A stretch of 64,000 nucleotides of DNA from Homarus americanus. Its lineage: Eukaryota > Arthropoda > Malacostraca > Decapoda > Nephropidae. The stretch lies in the NCBI RefSeq assembly GCF_018991925.1, contig NW_024737068.1:7652768-7716767 (forward strand), read 5' to 3'. The position numbers and the translations under genes are program-made. This document shows, one piece after another, positions 13,247-26,211 of the stretch. Numbering within the stretch: the stretch's first letter is position 1; every line of letters begins with the position of its first letter. The notes below the pieces were generated by a model. That model worked only from the letters and a program-made list of their open reading frames with translations. It was not told the DNA's origin and did not search any database.

Positions 13247-13928
13247 CATCTTTAAATTTACTTATATTTATTTCATTATTATTACCCCAAGTAATCGTCG
13301 AAAAAAAATTGACGCTTTAGCCAAGTCGTAAATGTTCACTTAAATCGTAAGTAAAAAAATATATCGAGAGTAGATAAGTTCATACTTACAGGTAAAATGT
13401 ATATGCAAAATTTAAATACAACAAATATATATATATAAAATTGCAAGTATTATTAGCGAAGATAAAGTCGGTTTGACTCATACATCTGATACAGTAATTG
13501 TTATTGATTATAGAATATAAGAAAATAATTCATATGATTAGGTGACAAAATCAATACTGCAGTGAGTTACCCAGGATGCGAACGACGCTCTCCTACCAAC
13601 CAACCATAACATGTTCGTGATAGTTTAAGGTATAGTAACAATTATAATATTACCTGATCTCATTAGACGTCAGGTGATTTAATACCATCACGTTGACTTA
13701 AGAAATATAAACATACAGATTGAATAAAGTTTTAAGAATATATCAAAGGAACTAATTAATGAATAATATATATATAGTAATTTATTCAGTCCCATCTACG
13801 ATATATCCTGATGGTGCTAATTAAAGGAGTATATAAATTTAATCAACATGAGTCCAGAGTTTCCCATTACAGTAATTGGACAGCTATCATTATTAACAAG
13901 GCTGAACATTTCATAGTCTCGCCTGGGA

Positions 13929-13997
13929 AGCTAACGAACCAATCACAAATTCCGAAGTTTTTTTCCTGGAGCATTTTGATTGGTTCGTGAGTTAGCT
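13929..13997. promoter_or_regulatory. inverted CCAAT-containing hairpin
   Basis: AGCTAACGAACCAATCA is followed 31 bases later by its reverse complement with a two-base bulge (TGATTGGTTCGTGAGTTAGCT). Each arm carries a CCAAT box, facing opposite ways. This may be an NF-Y-type site pair or simply a foldback repeat; there is no gene nearby to support promoter use. Confidence 0.3.
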
Positions 13998-14204
13998 ATC
14001 GGAGTTATACTGGAGTTACAATACAGCTTGTTCTTTTACTGTTAACTTTATATAATAATTGGCAATTTTGTCTTTTTTTTTTTACATGGATTGTCTTTGT
14101 CTTCCATAGCGGCTCTTATTGCATTTTGTCTTTTTTTATGTTTTTATCGTATTTTTTTCACATATTTGTTTACAGTTATAAAATACCTTCTTCTCCTCCA
14201 TATT

Positions 14205-14405
14205 TGTTTCCCCCTGTCTCCTCTTCCTCTCTGTTTCCTCTTCCTACCTATCTCCTCTTCCCCCTGTCTCCTCTTCCTCCCTGTCTCCTCTTCCTTCCCG
14301 TCTTCTCCTCCCTGTCTCTTCCTCCTCCCGTCTGCTCCTCTCTCCGTCTCCTACTCCTTCCCTTTTCCTCTCCCCATCTACCCCTCCTCCCCGTCTCCTC
14401 CCTGT
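14205..14405. repeat. pyrimidine tract (CTCCTCTTCC/CTGTCTC)
   Basis: About 200 bases nearly all C and T on the plus strand, arranged as a degenerate 20-25 base tandem around CTGTCTCCTCTTCC. Serine/proline/leucine frames are shadows. Confidence 0.8.
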
Positions 14406-14513
14406 CAGTCATGGTGACAGTAATAATATGGGCCACAGCTGAGCCGTTGTGGAGGCCTGGAGGGGTAACTTAATATTCTACCATTATAGAATATGACGTC
14501 AGCTGATACTTGT

Positions 14514-14515
<2 letters not shown>

Positions 14516-14566
<51 letters not shown>
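14516..14566. repeat. (CT)n microsatellite
   Basis: About 25 CT units. 14567-15535 is unique or CT/CA-rich spacer with (GACA)n-like words at 15240-15285 and no supported gene. Confidence 0.95.
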
Positions 14567-14571
<5 letters not shown>

Positions 14572-15532
14572 ATTTCCTCCAAACCCTCTCAGTATTTATA
14601 TATCTTAGTTTATTTAATTCTCTTTTGTGTTTGTCTGTCTTTTGTCTGTCTCTCTATCTCTCTAAATTTCAATGGCGAGACGAATAATAATAAGATACAC
14701 AGGTAAATTAAATTTAACCTAGAATATCCCAATTTAATGAATCCATCGAGCTCCTCAGGTGAGAAAGGTCGACCAGGTATACATCAGGTATTCCTCCGTC
14801 TGGATGCCATTGAGTGTCCAGTGAGTCTGTAGCCTAAGGTCACTCAAGAACACCGAGACGTTGGTGTTCCAGCCTCCCAGAGTCTTACCTACCAGTTCAT
14901 GAGTGTTATCTATCTACTTCTCTGTCTATTATTCACTATTCATCCATCCATCTATTCATCTCTAAATGTATCTCTCCGTCTCAGTCTACATCTGTCTCCT
15001 AATTTACTGTATCTCTATCTCTCACAATACCATTACCACTGAGCTTCTATCTCTCACTGTGCCTCCATCTCTCACTGTCTTTCACCAACCACATTTTCTG
15101 TTCTCTGGTATAACAAAAGAATGATGTGATGAACAACTTAATTTACGTTGTGTGTTTGACTTTCAGAGTGTGTGTGTTTACCCAGGATATTGTTGAAACT
15201 ACTGGAGGAGAGAGATAAGAGAGACAGAGATAGGGAAAGAGACAGAGAGACAGAGAGACAGACAGACAGCCAGCCAGACAGACAGACTCACACTCACACT
15301 AACACAAACCCAAAGCACACACACAAAAAAAAATCCAATAACAAAATTAATTAACTTTTTACACGATGGTATATAAGAATGTAAGGGGGAGTTTTTTACA
15401 TCACCACGACACCGGATGGAAAACCCACAATGGAATACGATCCATATTTGATCACCAAGGCACGATGATCCTGACTGATGGCCGCAGTTGAACCATTACA
15501 AACATTCGTACGATTTACAGAGTGAAATATTG

Positions 15533-15533
<1 letters not shown>

Positions 15534-15585
<52 letters not shown>

Positions 15586-15600
15586 GTATGTATGTATGTA

Positions 15601-15642
<42 letters not shown>
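15534..15642. repeat. compound (TATG)n-(TG)n microsatellite
   Basis: About 17 TATG units with one AAG interruption change directly into about 18 TG units and a short CG run. Compound tracts of this kind arise by point mutation and slippage. Confidence 0.95.
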
Positions 15643-15646
<4 letters not shown>

Positions 15647-15732
15647 CTTGTGTGTGTATTTCGTTAATATATGCATGCATCCAAAAAGTGTAGTTCGTTA
15701 CCTGTGTGTACCTGAATTATGAGTTTTATAAT

Positions 15733-17665
15733 GTCAGCAGTGAGGTCCTTTGTTGTATTATTGTCACCTGTGAGGTCCTTTGTTGTATTATTGTCACCTG
15801 TAAGGTCCTTTGTTGTATTATTGTCACCTGTAAGGTCCTTTGTTGTATTATTGTCACCTGTGAGGTCCTTTGTTGTATTATTGTCACCTGTGAGGTCCTT
15901 TGTTGTATTATTGTCACCTGTGAGGTCCTTTGTTGTATTATTGTCACCTGTAAGGTCCTTTGTTGTATTATTGTCAGCAGTGAGGTCCTTTGTTGTATTA
16001 TTGTCACCTGTAAGGTCCTTTGTTGTATTATTGTCACCTGTGAGGTCCTTTGTTGTATTATTGTCAGCTGTGAGGTCCTTTGTTGTATTATTGTCAGCTG
16101 TGAGGTCCTTTGTTGTATTATTGTCACCTGTGAGGTCCTTTGTTGTATTATTGTCAGCTGTGAGGTCCTTTGTTGTATTATTGTCACCTGTGAGGTCCTT
16201 TGTTGTATTATTGTCTGTGAGGTCCTTTGTTGTATTATTGTCACCTGCGAGGTCCTTTGTTGTATTATTGTCAGCAGTGAGGTTCTTTGTTGTATTATTG
16301 TCACCTGTGAGGTCCTTTGTTGTATTATTGTCACCTGTGAGGTCCTTTGTTGTATTATTGTCACCTGTGAGGTCCTTTGTTGTATTATTGTGACCTGTGA
16401 GGTCCTTTGTTGTATTATTGTCAGCAGTGAGGTTCTTTGTTGTATTATTGTCACCTGTGAGGTCCTTTGTTGTATTATTGTCACCTGTGAGGTCCTTTGT
16501 TGTATTATTGTCAGCTGTGAGGTCCTTTGTTGTATTATTGTCACCTGTGAGGTCCTTTTGTTGTATTATTGTCACCTTGAGGTCTTCTGTGAGGTCCTTT
16601 GTTGTATTATTGTCAGCAGTGAGGTTCTTTGTTGTATTATTGTCACCTGTGAGGTCCTTTGTTGTAGTATTGTCAGCTGTGAGGTCCTTTGTTGTATTAT
16701 TGTCACCTGTGAGGTCCTTTGTTGTATTATTGTCGCCTGTGAGGTCCTTTGTTGTATTATTGTCACCTGCGAGGTCCTTTGTTGTATTATTGTCAGCAGT
16801 GAGGTTCTTTGTTGTATTATTGTCACCTGTGAGGTCCTTTGTTGTATTATTGTCACATGTGAGGTCCTTTGTTGTATTATTGTCACCTGTGAGGTCCTTT
16901 GTTGTATTATTGTCACCTGTGAGGTCCTTTGTTGTATTATTGTCACCTGTGAGGTCCTTTGTTGTATTATTGTCACCTGTGAGGTCCTTTGTTGTATTAT
17001 TGTCACCTGTGAGGTCCTTTGTTGTATTATTGTCACCTGTGAGGTCCTTTGTTGTATTATTGTCACCTGTGAGGTCCTTTGTTGTATTATTGTCACCTGT
17101 GAGGTCCTTTGTTGTATTATTGTCACCTGTGAGGTCCTTTGTTGTATTATTGTCACCTGTGAGGTCCTTTGTTGTATTATTGTCACCTGTGAGGTCCTTT
17201 GTTTATTATTCACCTGTGAGGTCCTTGTCACCAGAGGTCCTTTGTTATTATTGTCACCTGTGAGGTCCTTTGTTGTATTATTGTCACCTGTGAGGTCCCC
17301 TTTGTTGTATTATTGTCACCTGTGAGGTCCTTTGTTGTATTATTGTCACCTGTGAGGTCCTTTGTTATATTATTGTCACCTGTGAGGTCCTTTGTTGTAT
17401 TATTGTCACCTGTGAGGTCCTTTGTTGTATTATTGTCACCTGTGAGGTCCTTTGTTGTATTATTGTCACCTGTGAGGTCCTTTTTTGTATTATTGTCACC
17501 TGTGAGGTCCTTTGTTATATTATTGTCACCTGTGAGGTCCTTTGTTGTATTATTGTCACCTGTGAGGTCCTTTGTTGTATTATTGTCAGCTGTGAGGTCC
17601 ATTTTTTTATTATTGTCAGCAGTCAGATCTTGTGTTATATTATTGTCAACTGTCAGGTTCTGTCA
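15733..17665. repeat. 30-bp minisatellite, about 64 copies
   Basis: The core GAGGTCCTTTGTTGTATTAT recurs every 30 bases with the linker TGTCACCTGT. Linker variants CAGCAG, CAGCTG and CACCTGTA are interspersed in the first half. The variant GAGGTTC always follows CAGCAG, and a CCTGCGAGG unit followed by that pair occurs twice (near 16250 and 16770), hinting at higher-order structure. From 16860 to 17200 units are almost identical; beyond 17200 several carry deletions. Period 30 keeps several frames open on both strands, which creates 200-540 codon frames. Those frames have repetitive composition and no start context, so I do not call them genes. Confidence 0.96.
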
Positions 17666-17811
17666 GCCAAATGTGTCCACCATATTTATCCTCAATAAGA
17701 AATGTTGGCTACTTCATTTTAGAAGAAAGTTACCGACCGATTCTAAACTAGGTGTTGCAAGACTAGCATTAACGTTCACATTCATTAATATCTAATAAGT
17801 TGATGCTACTC

Positions 17812-17874
17812 TCTAACCTAACTTAACCTAACTTAACCTAGCCTAGCCTAACCTAACCTAACCTAACCTAACTT
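17812..17874. repeat. interstitial telomere-like (CCTAA)n
   Basis: Eleven or so CCTAA/CTTAA/CCTAG pentamers in tandem. TTAGG is the ancestral arthropod telomere unit, so this is an interstitial telomeric-type tract. Confidence 0.8.
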
Positions 17875-18096
17875 GCCAGGTCTGCAACTTAGGGATTCTA
17901 TATACATGAAAATGCATTTCATAGAAATTAATATGAACACAAATATGAAATGATAGTCATAATAATTGTTAGTGTTAATTGGAGTATTAATTATTTGTTA
18001 TTTTCTACTTATTGGTGATGATTAAAGGTAAACCAGGTGAAATATCCTAATTACCTTTTCTCAAATAACTTATTAATGACAGCATATAGTAAAAAG

Positions 18097-18268
<172 letters not shown>

Positions 18269-18436
18269 TTATCAAACTTTTCACCAAACTACTACATAAA
18301 GAGATGGAATTGTCACTGTGAATATAGATCATAGTAACATAGCTTCCCCCACATCTTCTCCCGTCGTGTTAGAGTTTGTGTAACGCGGCGGAAAATGTAA
18401 CAAGTGGGGTAGAATATATGTCTGGCGTCTTGGAGT

Positions 18437-18460
18437 AGAGAGAGAGAGAGAGAGAGAGAG
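18437..18460. repeat. short (GA)n and nearby (GGTGA)n
   Basis: Twelve GA units; at 18569-18590 a GGTGA pentamer repeats four to five times. Confidence 0.85.
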
Positions 18461-18893
18461 CGAGCTTCTTCCGGTACTAGAGGACTTCACTGCTATATAA
18501 TTAACGCCCTTTGCAGTCTTACGTGTCCATCTTGAAACACTACAGCACCTCACCTACAATAGCAGCAGGTGAGGTGAGGTGAGGTGAGGAGTGTACCAGA
18601 ACGTTAGATTATGAGATTTCCCTATGAATTTCGTCTCCTCATATGATTATTTGGATTTAGCCACCACATGTTCGTTATTGTTTCAGATTAATTCAGTAAT
18701 TGCATCGTAAGTTATGCTGAAATCTCCCTATAATCACCGGCCAGGTTAGTTACAGGTATTTGGAACCTGATCATAACCCGTTCTCTAATATAATTTGCTC
18801 GGTGTTTATTAATAGTTATATAGGTTAATATTCGTTTTTATCCCAATAGATATTTCGGATTTTTTTTCTACCATTATCACTAGAATTCTTTTT

Positions 18894-18955
18894 TTAGGTT
18901 AGGTTAGGTCAGGTCAGGTCAGGTCAGGTCAGGTCACGTCAGGTCAGGTTAGGTC
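18894..18955. repeat. (AGGTT/AGGTC)n telomere-related pentamer tract
   Basis: Twelve pentamers, starting as TTAGG then mostly AGGTC. It has the opposite orientation to the 17812 tract. Confidence 0.8.
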
Positions 18956-19334
18956 AATTAACAACACAAAAATACCGTAATTTGTTCATGATTACTTATT
19001 ATTAGCTAAAAAATGACTTATAGGGAAAATTATACGGGATTTGTGAGGAAACGCCTTTAACTAATATTAAGCTTGATAACAGGATGTGATTTTATTACGT
19101 ATTAAGACAAAGTTTATTAGAAGTTATTAATAATGTTATTTAATATTATTTTGTGAATATTGCTTTTCACAAACGGAATTTTTATGAAAGTATTGAAAAT
19201 TGTCATGTGATTAGTTGGAGCAATTTGGAGTATGATAATTATTAAAGAAGATTATATTAGTTGATTAGTTAATAGGACTGTCTTTAAGCTTGGCTAGTGT
19301 AGGGAGGGACTTGGTATTACTGTGGTTACCTGTG

Positions 19335-19337
<3 letters not shown>

Positions 19338-19404
<67 letters not shown>
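19338..19404. repeat. (GA)n microsatellite
   Basis: About 33 GA units, 40 bases outside the CA tract that bounds the inverted block. Confidence 0.95.
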
Positions 19405-19405
<1 letters not shown>

Positions 19406-19445
19406 ATTAGCATTGTTATGGTTTAGTACATAATTAAATAGTTGA

Positions 19446-19488
<43 letters not shown>
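19446..19488. repeat. (CA)n microsatellite at outer border of inverted block 1
   Basis: A pure CA tract whose inner edge coincides with the point where left arm 1 stops matching right arm 1; the partner arm is bordered by (GT)n at 62941-63018. Confidence 0.95.
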
Positions 19489-19490
<2 letters not shown>

Positions 19491-19958
19491 GTGCAATATT
19501 TCCCAGTTCGGTTTAAAATTTAATTACTTTGGGGGTAAATTGACGTTTGATTTCAATATGTGTCAAAATCACGCAACAAAATGCAATTAAATCACCTTGT
19601 AAACAAATGACATAATAAAAACACCTGAGCCAACCGCCCTTGTTATTGACCACCAACTTATTACTGCCAAGATAGAGACGAGTTTAACTTTGTATTATAA
19701 CTTTAATCTGACTAATAAATATGACATCTTTGTTTTTTATTCTGTTTTGGGTTCAGAGATAAATATGTTCAACTGTTCTTAAGTAAAGTTCTTTTAGCTA
19801 CACATACAGTACAGACATTTACGATGTCGTGTGCTAAGAATAAAAGAACATTAAAATATGACCACAATGTTTAATTTTCTGTACAGCAGAAAAAATAGAT
19901 AATGAATAATTGGTTGATCATTATGTGTTGTGTGAAAGAACAATAGAACACGACTAAA

Positions 19959-20075
<117 letters not shown>

Positions 20076-20686
20076 TATATATATGGAACCAGAGAACACC
20101 ATAACAAGACTGTGGTGATAACGTGACCAGTATTACACAAGGTTAAGTGACCCAGGTGTGTCACAGCGCCATAATAATAACAAAAGCTTCAACAATAATA
20201 ACAAGAGCTATTAACAAATAAACAAAACAAGTCACATTCCATCACAGTTTTAATAGTTTAATTTTTATTTTTAGTTTTTGTATTATATTTTTATTTCCGT
20301 TAAAGCTTCTATTGATTCTGGCCAGCTGCTCGCCGCTGCTGCAGGAAAACAAAGATAAACAAAACAATATTAATGGTAAGGGAGAGAGAGAGCAGCACGT
20401 GAGCTACACTTCCATCTGGTCAACTGTGACGTTTGGTGGCTGGTGGAGGTCACTGATCCAATAACCCACACGGTACACCCGGCCTCCTAACACTACCCTT
20501 TTGTTTTATCTTTCCTTCACTGTAAACAAAAACAAAGTAAACACAGCTCGCATAGGTAAACAAAAACATGTTTGTTGATGATCCACCCGGCAGCGACACA
20601 CTACCATTTTTTTTAGTTTAAAGGAAGAAAAATATTGCAAGCCAACATATAGTTTTTTTTACCTGTGTACATATCAGTTTGTGTTA

Positions 20687-20770
20687 TCAAGATAGAGGAA
20701 GATAAATCGTTGTGAAGGTGATGTTGACCAGGAGGACGTCGCCTTCACACACCTCCTTCAGCTGACTCAT
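20687..20770 (-). CDS. 27-codon small open frame, duplicated in both arms
   Basis: An ATG-to-TGA frame of 27 residues begins MSQLKEVCEGDVLLVNITF. The same 84 bases occur, without a change that I can see, at 61649-61732 on the plus strand. The words VCEGD and LLVNI resemble the start of a cupredoxin-like domain in multicopper oxidases, but the stretch is too short to assign. No flanking exon is evident and the frame lies at the inner edge of the duplicated block. It may be an exon relic, a real micropeptide or chance; most likely chance or a relic. Confidence 0.2.
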   Translation of the reverse strand: MSQLKEVCEGDVLLVNITFTTIYLPLS

Positions 20771-20780
20771 GATGCTCACA

Positions 20781-23700
20781 GATGAAAAAGATACACAGAT
20801 TATTGACTCCTTGTAAATGTTTTAGATTTTTATAGTAGAAAAAAAAAACTTTCGTACGAACACTAACATCAATAAGAATGTGAATAGATTAAACTCTCAT
20901 AACAATATTATACTGTTATACTGTGAAGTTTCTCTACATTTAACTTAGAAAATTGACTTTATCTCCCCAGTTGTAAAGTTAGGCACCTATTCACGGCAGG
21001 GAGGGCTGAGGGTTACCAAGGGCGTGAACCAGTGAACTTTAGGACAGGGGACGAATGCTGTACATACTCGGCCACACTAAAACAAACCTATATAAATCCA
21101 TAAGGAGAAGTAACAATGTAAAAATATATAATCTCCTGGTAATAATAAAGAAAGTTAGATTAAGTATAGCTCCAATAACTATACTATTAACATTTAAATC
21201 TTGAAACACCTGGACGAAATTTTGTATTGTAGTTTGTAATAATTATGTGAAAGGTTGTTACCCGTTCACTCCGTCTTTCTCTCCTAGTTGTGAATTAACC
21301 CTCTGAAGACGATGGTTTAAGCTTTGACACTTTAAGGACGATGATTTAAGGTCATAACCCTTTGGCTATAACATCTTAGGAGCAATATAGGACAAATAAT
21401 AACCCAATGAGAAAGATGGTTTAAGTTATAAATCTTTGAAGGTGATAAATTAAGCTTGATCCCCTTTTTCAGGACCATTCTCTAACCAATAATCCTCATG
21501 GGGGGATAAAATTACCGTCGTTAAAGGGCTAAAGACAACAAAAAACTCACTAAAGTACATGAGGGGGACACACGCGCGGCTGAGAGATACGGGGCAGTTG
21601 TCCGACCGTAACTTTTCTGAATGGACATAGACGACCATTGGCAAATACGAGGCCTCGGGGGTGATCCCAGGGCAACACCATCAATCCGGAAATAATGGAC
21701 GCTATTAACCGTGACAACAAAACCAACAGTAACATTTCCCACCGGTTTTAATGGGTTTATTGTCCCCCTCTTCCCTACATTATTACATATATTCTGCTAC
21801 ATTAACTCAATCCCTATTTTTTTTCTCATTTAGATAGAACAATAATGAATAATGCCATACTAACTGTGACCATCACTATCATAATATTTTTCATGCAAAT
21901 TGATAAATAAAATCACAAATATATTTTATTATTTTTTTTATTACTAAAAAAATATCGAAAAATTTTACTTGCATTTTTTCAGCGAGTTAATAGTACGGGT
22001 TGTATCAGGTGATTTTAACGAGTGTAATTAAGGAAGCTATCAGTAACTTTAGTGTTGTTTTAGGATACAGCCTGTAACATAGTCTTTGCCTGTATTAAAG
22101 TTTTTTTTAGAATACAGCAAACAAGACAGAGCTTTTAGGGGACTAGAAATTGTAACATAGATATTTTCTGGATTAAAGCCTATAAACTAGAGTTATATAT
22201 AATGATATTTAGAAAGGGAAAAAGGTTTATAAAAAAAAGTCTGATTATGATATATATTATAACATTGCAGTATTTTTGAGTAATAAATCCGATTATCTAT
22301 AGAAGGTAGACACAGGTATTCCCCCTTCAACATGCTCATTAACAACCCAGGTAAATAGGCCAGTTAATGACCTTTAATTAAAGTTCCTTACCATTCAAGG
22401 GTTACTACTGAACCTAATTATCTGACATGATATTTTTGAGGGCGGCTTCTTGATTAACTTTCCAAGGAGATCTATATTTAGATATTAAAGGATTTCCAAC
22501 TCAATTGATAGTTTTAAAAGTATGAAGATTATCACCAGAAGTTCTTGAGGGAGAGATTTGATATTCCTTACACTGTTATACTCATGAACATGTTGAAGAA
22601 GGAGTTTGGATAATTAGACCTAATACTGAAAGGTCTTTTACCAGGTCGAATTTGTTGAGGGAGTAATATAAGTAGACAGTATACAGGATAAGTATACAGT
22701 ATAATTCCCTATATATTATCTTGAAGAAAAAATTGAGTGTCATCCCAGCTTGTCTGTACAAAGTAATAATAGTCATCCTATATAAAATCTCCTATTACAG
22801 AATTAACACTAATTGTTGAGTAATTCCCCAGCGGCGCCTAAAAGATATATCTAAACTTAATGTGGTTTTCATGGACATTAGGCAGGAAAATGGTTCAGCC
22901 AGTTTGATTTTTTTGTCGCAATTGGTATTGAATATCTGGCAGCTGTAACATGCTGCCCGATGCTAACATTAACAGTGGCTGACCTGATACTTATTGTCGA
23001 GGGACATAAACTGGTAGGTAGGGCTATGGTGTTTACAGTGTGACTCCAACCACTTATTGTATGGTTGTAGAGGTGATATCTTATTAGGACATTATCACTA
23101 TTGTATTCTTCTGTGTACGATGGTGAAATTACTTTATTGTGGGTGTCTGTCATCTCGTGGTATTGGCTCTGTTTCCAACTCTTGTTTCGCTCCATATACA
23201 GTAAAGGTCACTCCACATGACCAGATCAATATACAGTACACAAAGTCAACAATATGAAAGATTCAAACGTTTACCGCCTCTGGTACTAAGACAGATATAC
23301 CGAAATCCACTAAACGCTATTCAAAAAGTTAGTCTTATACACACTAACCTAAGAAAGATTCCACCATGCTTATGACAACACAATATATCACCTAACTCTT
23401 CCTTCCTCTTTTCCCCTATACAAAGAACCAGAAACAGAAAGTCTTATATTTTTACGACAGTCAAAAGACGAAGTGATAAACCTGCTAATGTTGTTTTGGT
23501 TCCGAGAGCTGTGGAGTGAATTGTTGACGAGGAAAATATGTTTTAAGTCATGTGCGGATTCTTTATGCTGTCAGTTGTGGGAGAGTGAGGGAGTATTGAC
23601 GCTGCTTACTGCTACACGTGGAGGAAAGTGTGTTATGTTTAATTATTGTTTTATTAACATTATTACACCCCGTCAATATGTTGTTACCGTACTTTAATAA

Positions 23701-23837
23701 TCGACCATAATAACCCTTATTATCACAACCGTTGCTCAAAATAATTTTCATAACGCAATAATCATCCATAACCACTATTATCACAACATCAAAGAAATTA
23801 AGTACAACAAACATAGCAAGCAACCATAAAAATTATT
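20781..23837. other. unique AT-rich spacer
   Basis: No gene supported. 21290-21450 contains a loose GATGGTTTAAG repeat. 21500-21720 (minus strand) is a diverged relative of 60955-61085. Open frames near 21450-21742 overlap in all minus-strand frames and show no domain. 22800-23260 has short frames only. Confidence 0.5.
21520..21720 (-). repeat. diverged inverted partner of 60955-61085
   Basis: On the minus strand the words GATGGTGTTG, GGCCGTCTATGTC-like, AGTTACGGT and ACAACTGCCCC appear in the same order and spacing as on the plus strand at 60955-61085. Similarity is patchy and much lower than in inverted block 1. The pair is collinear with block 1, about 0.6-0.7 kb inward on both sides. Confidence 0.6.
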
Positions 23838-25508
23838 ACCATCACTATCACAAGATCTATCACTACCAGAACAACCACCACTACCATAACAATCACCACT
23901 ACCATGACAACCACCACCACCACAACAACCACCATTACCATAACAACCACCACTTCCACATCAACCAAACCACCACAACAATCATCACTACCACAGCAAA
24001 TACCACCAATGCCATAACAGATATAACTACAACCACCTCAACAACCACAACAACCACTACCGCAACAGCCACCACTACCACAACAACAACCACAACCACA
24101 ACAACCACCACTACTCACAACAACCACAACGCCCACCACTACCACAGCAACCATCACAACCACAACAACCATCACTACCACAACCACCACCAGTACCACA
24201 ACAACCATCACTACCGCAACAACCACCACTAACATAACAACCATGACCACCACAACAACCACAACAACCACAACAACCACAACAGCCATCAATACCACAA
24301 CAACCACCACTACCACAACAGTCACAGCCACAACAACAGCCACCACTACCACAACAACCACCACTACCACAACCACAACTACCACAACAGCCACCACTAC
24401 CACAACAGCCACCATAGCCACAACAACCACCACTAACACAACAACCACCACTAACACAACAACCACCACTAACACAACAACCACCACTAACACAACAACC
24501 ACCATAGCCACAACAGCCACCACTACCACAACAACCACCACTACCACAACCACAACTACCACAACAGCCACCACTGCCACAACAGCCACCATAGCCACAA
24601 CAACCACCACTAACACAACAACCACCACTACCACAACAACCACCACTACCACAACCACAACCACCACAACAGCCACCACTACCACAACAACCACCACTAC
24701 CACAACCACAACTACCACAACAGCCACCACTAACACAACAACCACCACTAACACAACAACCACCACTAACACAACAACCACCACTAACACAACAACCACC
24801 ACCACTAACACAACACCACCACCTAACACAACAACCACCATAGCCACAACAGCCACCACTACCACAACAACCACCACTACCACAACCACAACTACCACAA
24901 CAGCCACCACTGCCACAACAGCCATACACAACAACCACCACTACCACAACAACCACCACTACCACAACAACCACCACTACCACAACCACAACTACCACAA
25001 CAGCCACCACTACCACAACAACAACCACCACCACCACAACCACAACTACCACAACAGCCCCACTAACACAACAACCACCACCACTACCACAACAACCACC
25101 ACTACCACAACCACAACTACCACAACAGCCACCACTAACACAACAGCCACCACAGCCACAACAACCACCACTACCACCACAACCATCACTACTCACAACA
25201 ACCACCATTACCACAACAGCCACCACTACACAACAGCCACCATAGCTACAACAACCACACTACCACAACAACCACCACTACCACAACAATCATCACTACC
25301 ACAACAACCACCATTACCACAACAGCCACCACTACACAACAGCCACCACAACACAACAACCACACTCCACAACAATCATCACTACCACAACAACATTATT
25401 ACACAACAGCCACCACTACCACAGCAATACCACTACCACAACAGCCACCACTACCACAACAACCACCACTACCACAACAACCTACACCACAACAACCACC
25501 ACCATAAA
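23838..25508. repeat. ACC/ACAACC trinucleotide-hexanucleotide array
   Basis: About 1.65 kb made of ACAACC, ACCACT, ACAGCC and related words in phase three, giving Thr-rich plus-strand and Val- or Gly/Cys-rich minus-strand frames of up to 440 codons. These are composition shadows, with repeated frameshifts after 24900 and no non-repetitive domain. Higher-order blocks of about 60-120 bases (for example runs of CACTAACACAACAACC) recur. At the partner site of inverted block 2 (52500-52572) only about 70 bases of the same repeat exist. Confidence 0.95.
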
Positions 25509-25604
25509 AACCATCCACCAGGTAAAAGCCACAGTAACTATTTAAGAGAAAGAGAACTTTGAGAGACACTTGATATGTGAGATAAATTGGTCTTCTCCAT
25601 CTGG

Positions 25605-25618
25605 CCAGGTAAGTCGAT
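25605..25618 (+). promoter_or_regulatory. consensus 5' splice-donor-like site kept in both arms
   Basis: CCAGGTAAGT matches the metazoan donor consensus exactly, and the reverse-complement arm near 52395-52405 keeps it. The upstream frame stays open for only about 21 codons, so an exon is not established. Confidence 0.2.
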
Positions 25619-25664
25619 GCCAATTTGTGAGTTTCTCTCTTCTGTTGACATTGTGTTGAAGTGA

Positions 25665-25975
25665 CTGTGGTGGACTGTGGTAGTGACTGTGGTAGTGACT
25701 GTGGTAGTGACTGTGGTGGACTGTGGCGGTGGACTGTGGACTGTGGTAGTGACTGTGGTGGACTGTGGTAAGGAGAGAGGTGGTGGACTTTGGTAGTGGA
25801 CTGTGGTGGACTGTGATAGTGAGTGTGGTTGTGACTGTGGTGGTGGACTGAGGTAGTGACTGCGGCGGTGGACTGTGGTGGACTGTGATAGTGAGTGTGG
25901 TTGTGACTGTGGTGGTGGACTGAGGTAGTGACTGTGGCGGTGGACTGTGGTGGACTGTGATAGTGAGTGTTGGGT
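25665..25975. repeat. GACTGTGGTAGT/GTGGACTGTGGTG tandem
   Basis: About 300 bases of 12-15 base units with GACTGTGG as the constant word; a 60-base segment (TGGTGGACTGTGATAGTGAG onward) is repeated nearly exactly at 25800, 25875 and 25945. Confidence 0.85.
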
Positions 25976-26030
25976 TAGGTTAAGTAAAGTTTGGTTAGGT
26001 TAATTTAGATTAGGTTCGGTTAAGTTAGGT
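25976..26030. repeat. TTAGG-like degenerate tract
   Basis: GGTTAGGTTAAG words in tandem, the shorter counterpart of 51834-51966. Confidence 0.6.
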
Positions 26031-26210
26031 CCAATTATGTTAATTTATGCTACACAAAAGAAATACTCTATAAGGTAATGGCAATGTTAGACAAATACTC
26101 AGGTGTAGTAGACAGTGTTTGCTGTGTGTTGCGCCTCTCACTGCTGCCCACACACTAAACTACTTACACACGTCATTAACTTTTACAAATTGGAGTTTCT
26201 AGTTAAAGCG

Positions 26211-26211
26211 A

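Noticed and set aside
15706..17325. 539-codon plus-strand and 303-codon minus-strand open frames
   Set aside because: The frames coincide with a 30-bp tandem repeat. A period divisible by three keeps any stop-free frame open in all units, and frames are open on both strands at once, with no unique domain.
15733..17665. CRISPR array (regular 30-bp repeats)
   Set aside because: There are no spacers: units are directly contiguous and the setting is eukaryotic.
24038..25562. Thr-rich, Val-rich and Gly/Cys-rich frames of 298-439 codons, mucin- or keratin-like at first sight
   Set aside because: Pure translation of ACAACC/ACCACC repeats in different phases; no signal peptide or unique domain.
25399..25623. 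Conserved peptide-like frame starting ASTYLARWRRPIYLTYQV in both block 2 arms
   Set aside because: It opens with TTG rather than ATG, runs into the repeat array, and its conservation is explained by the near-identical duplication.
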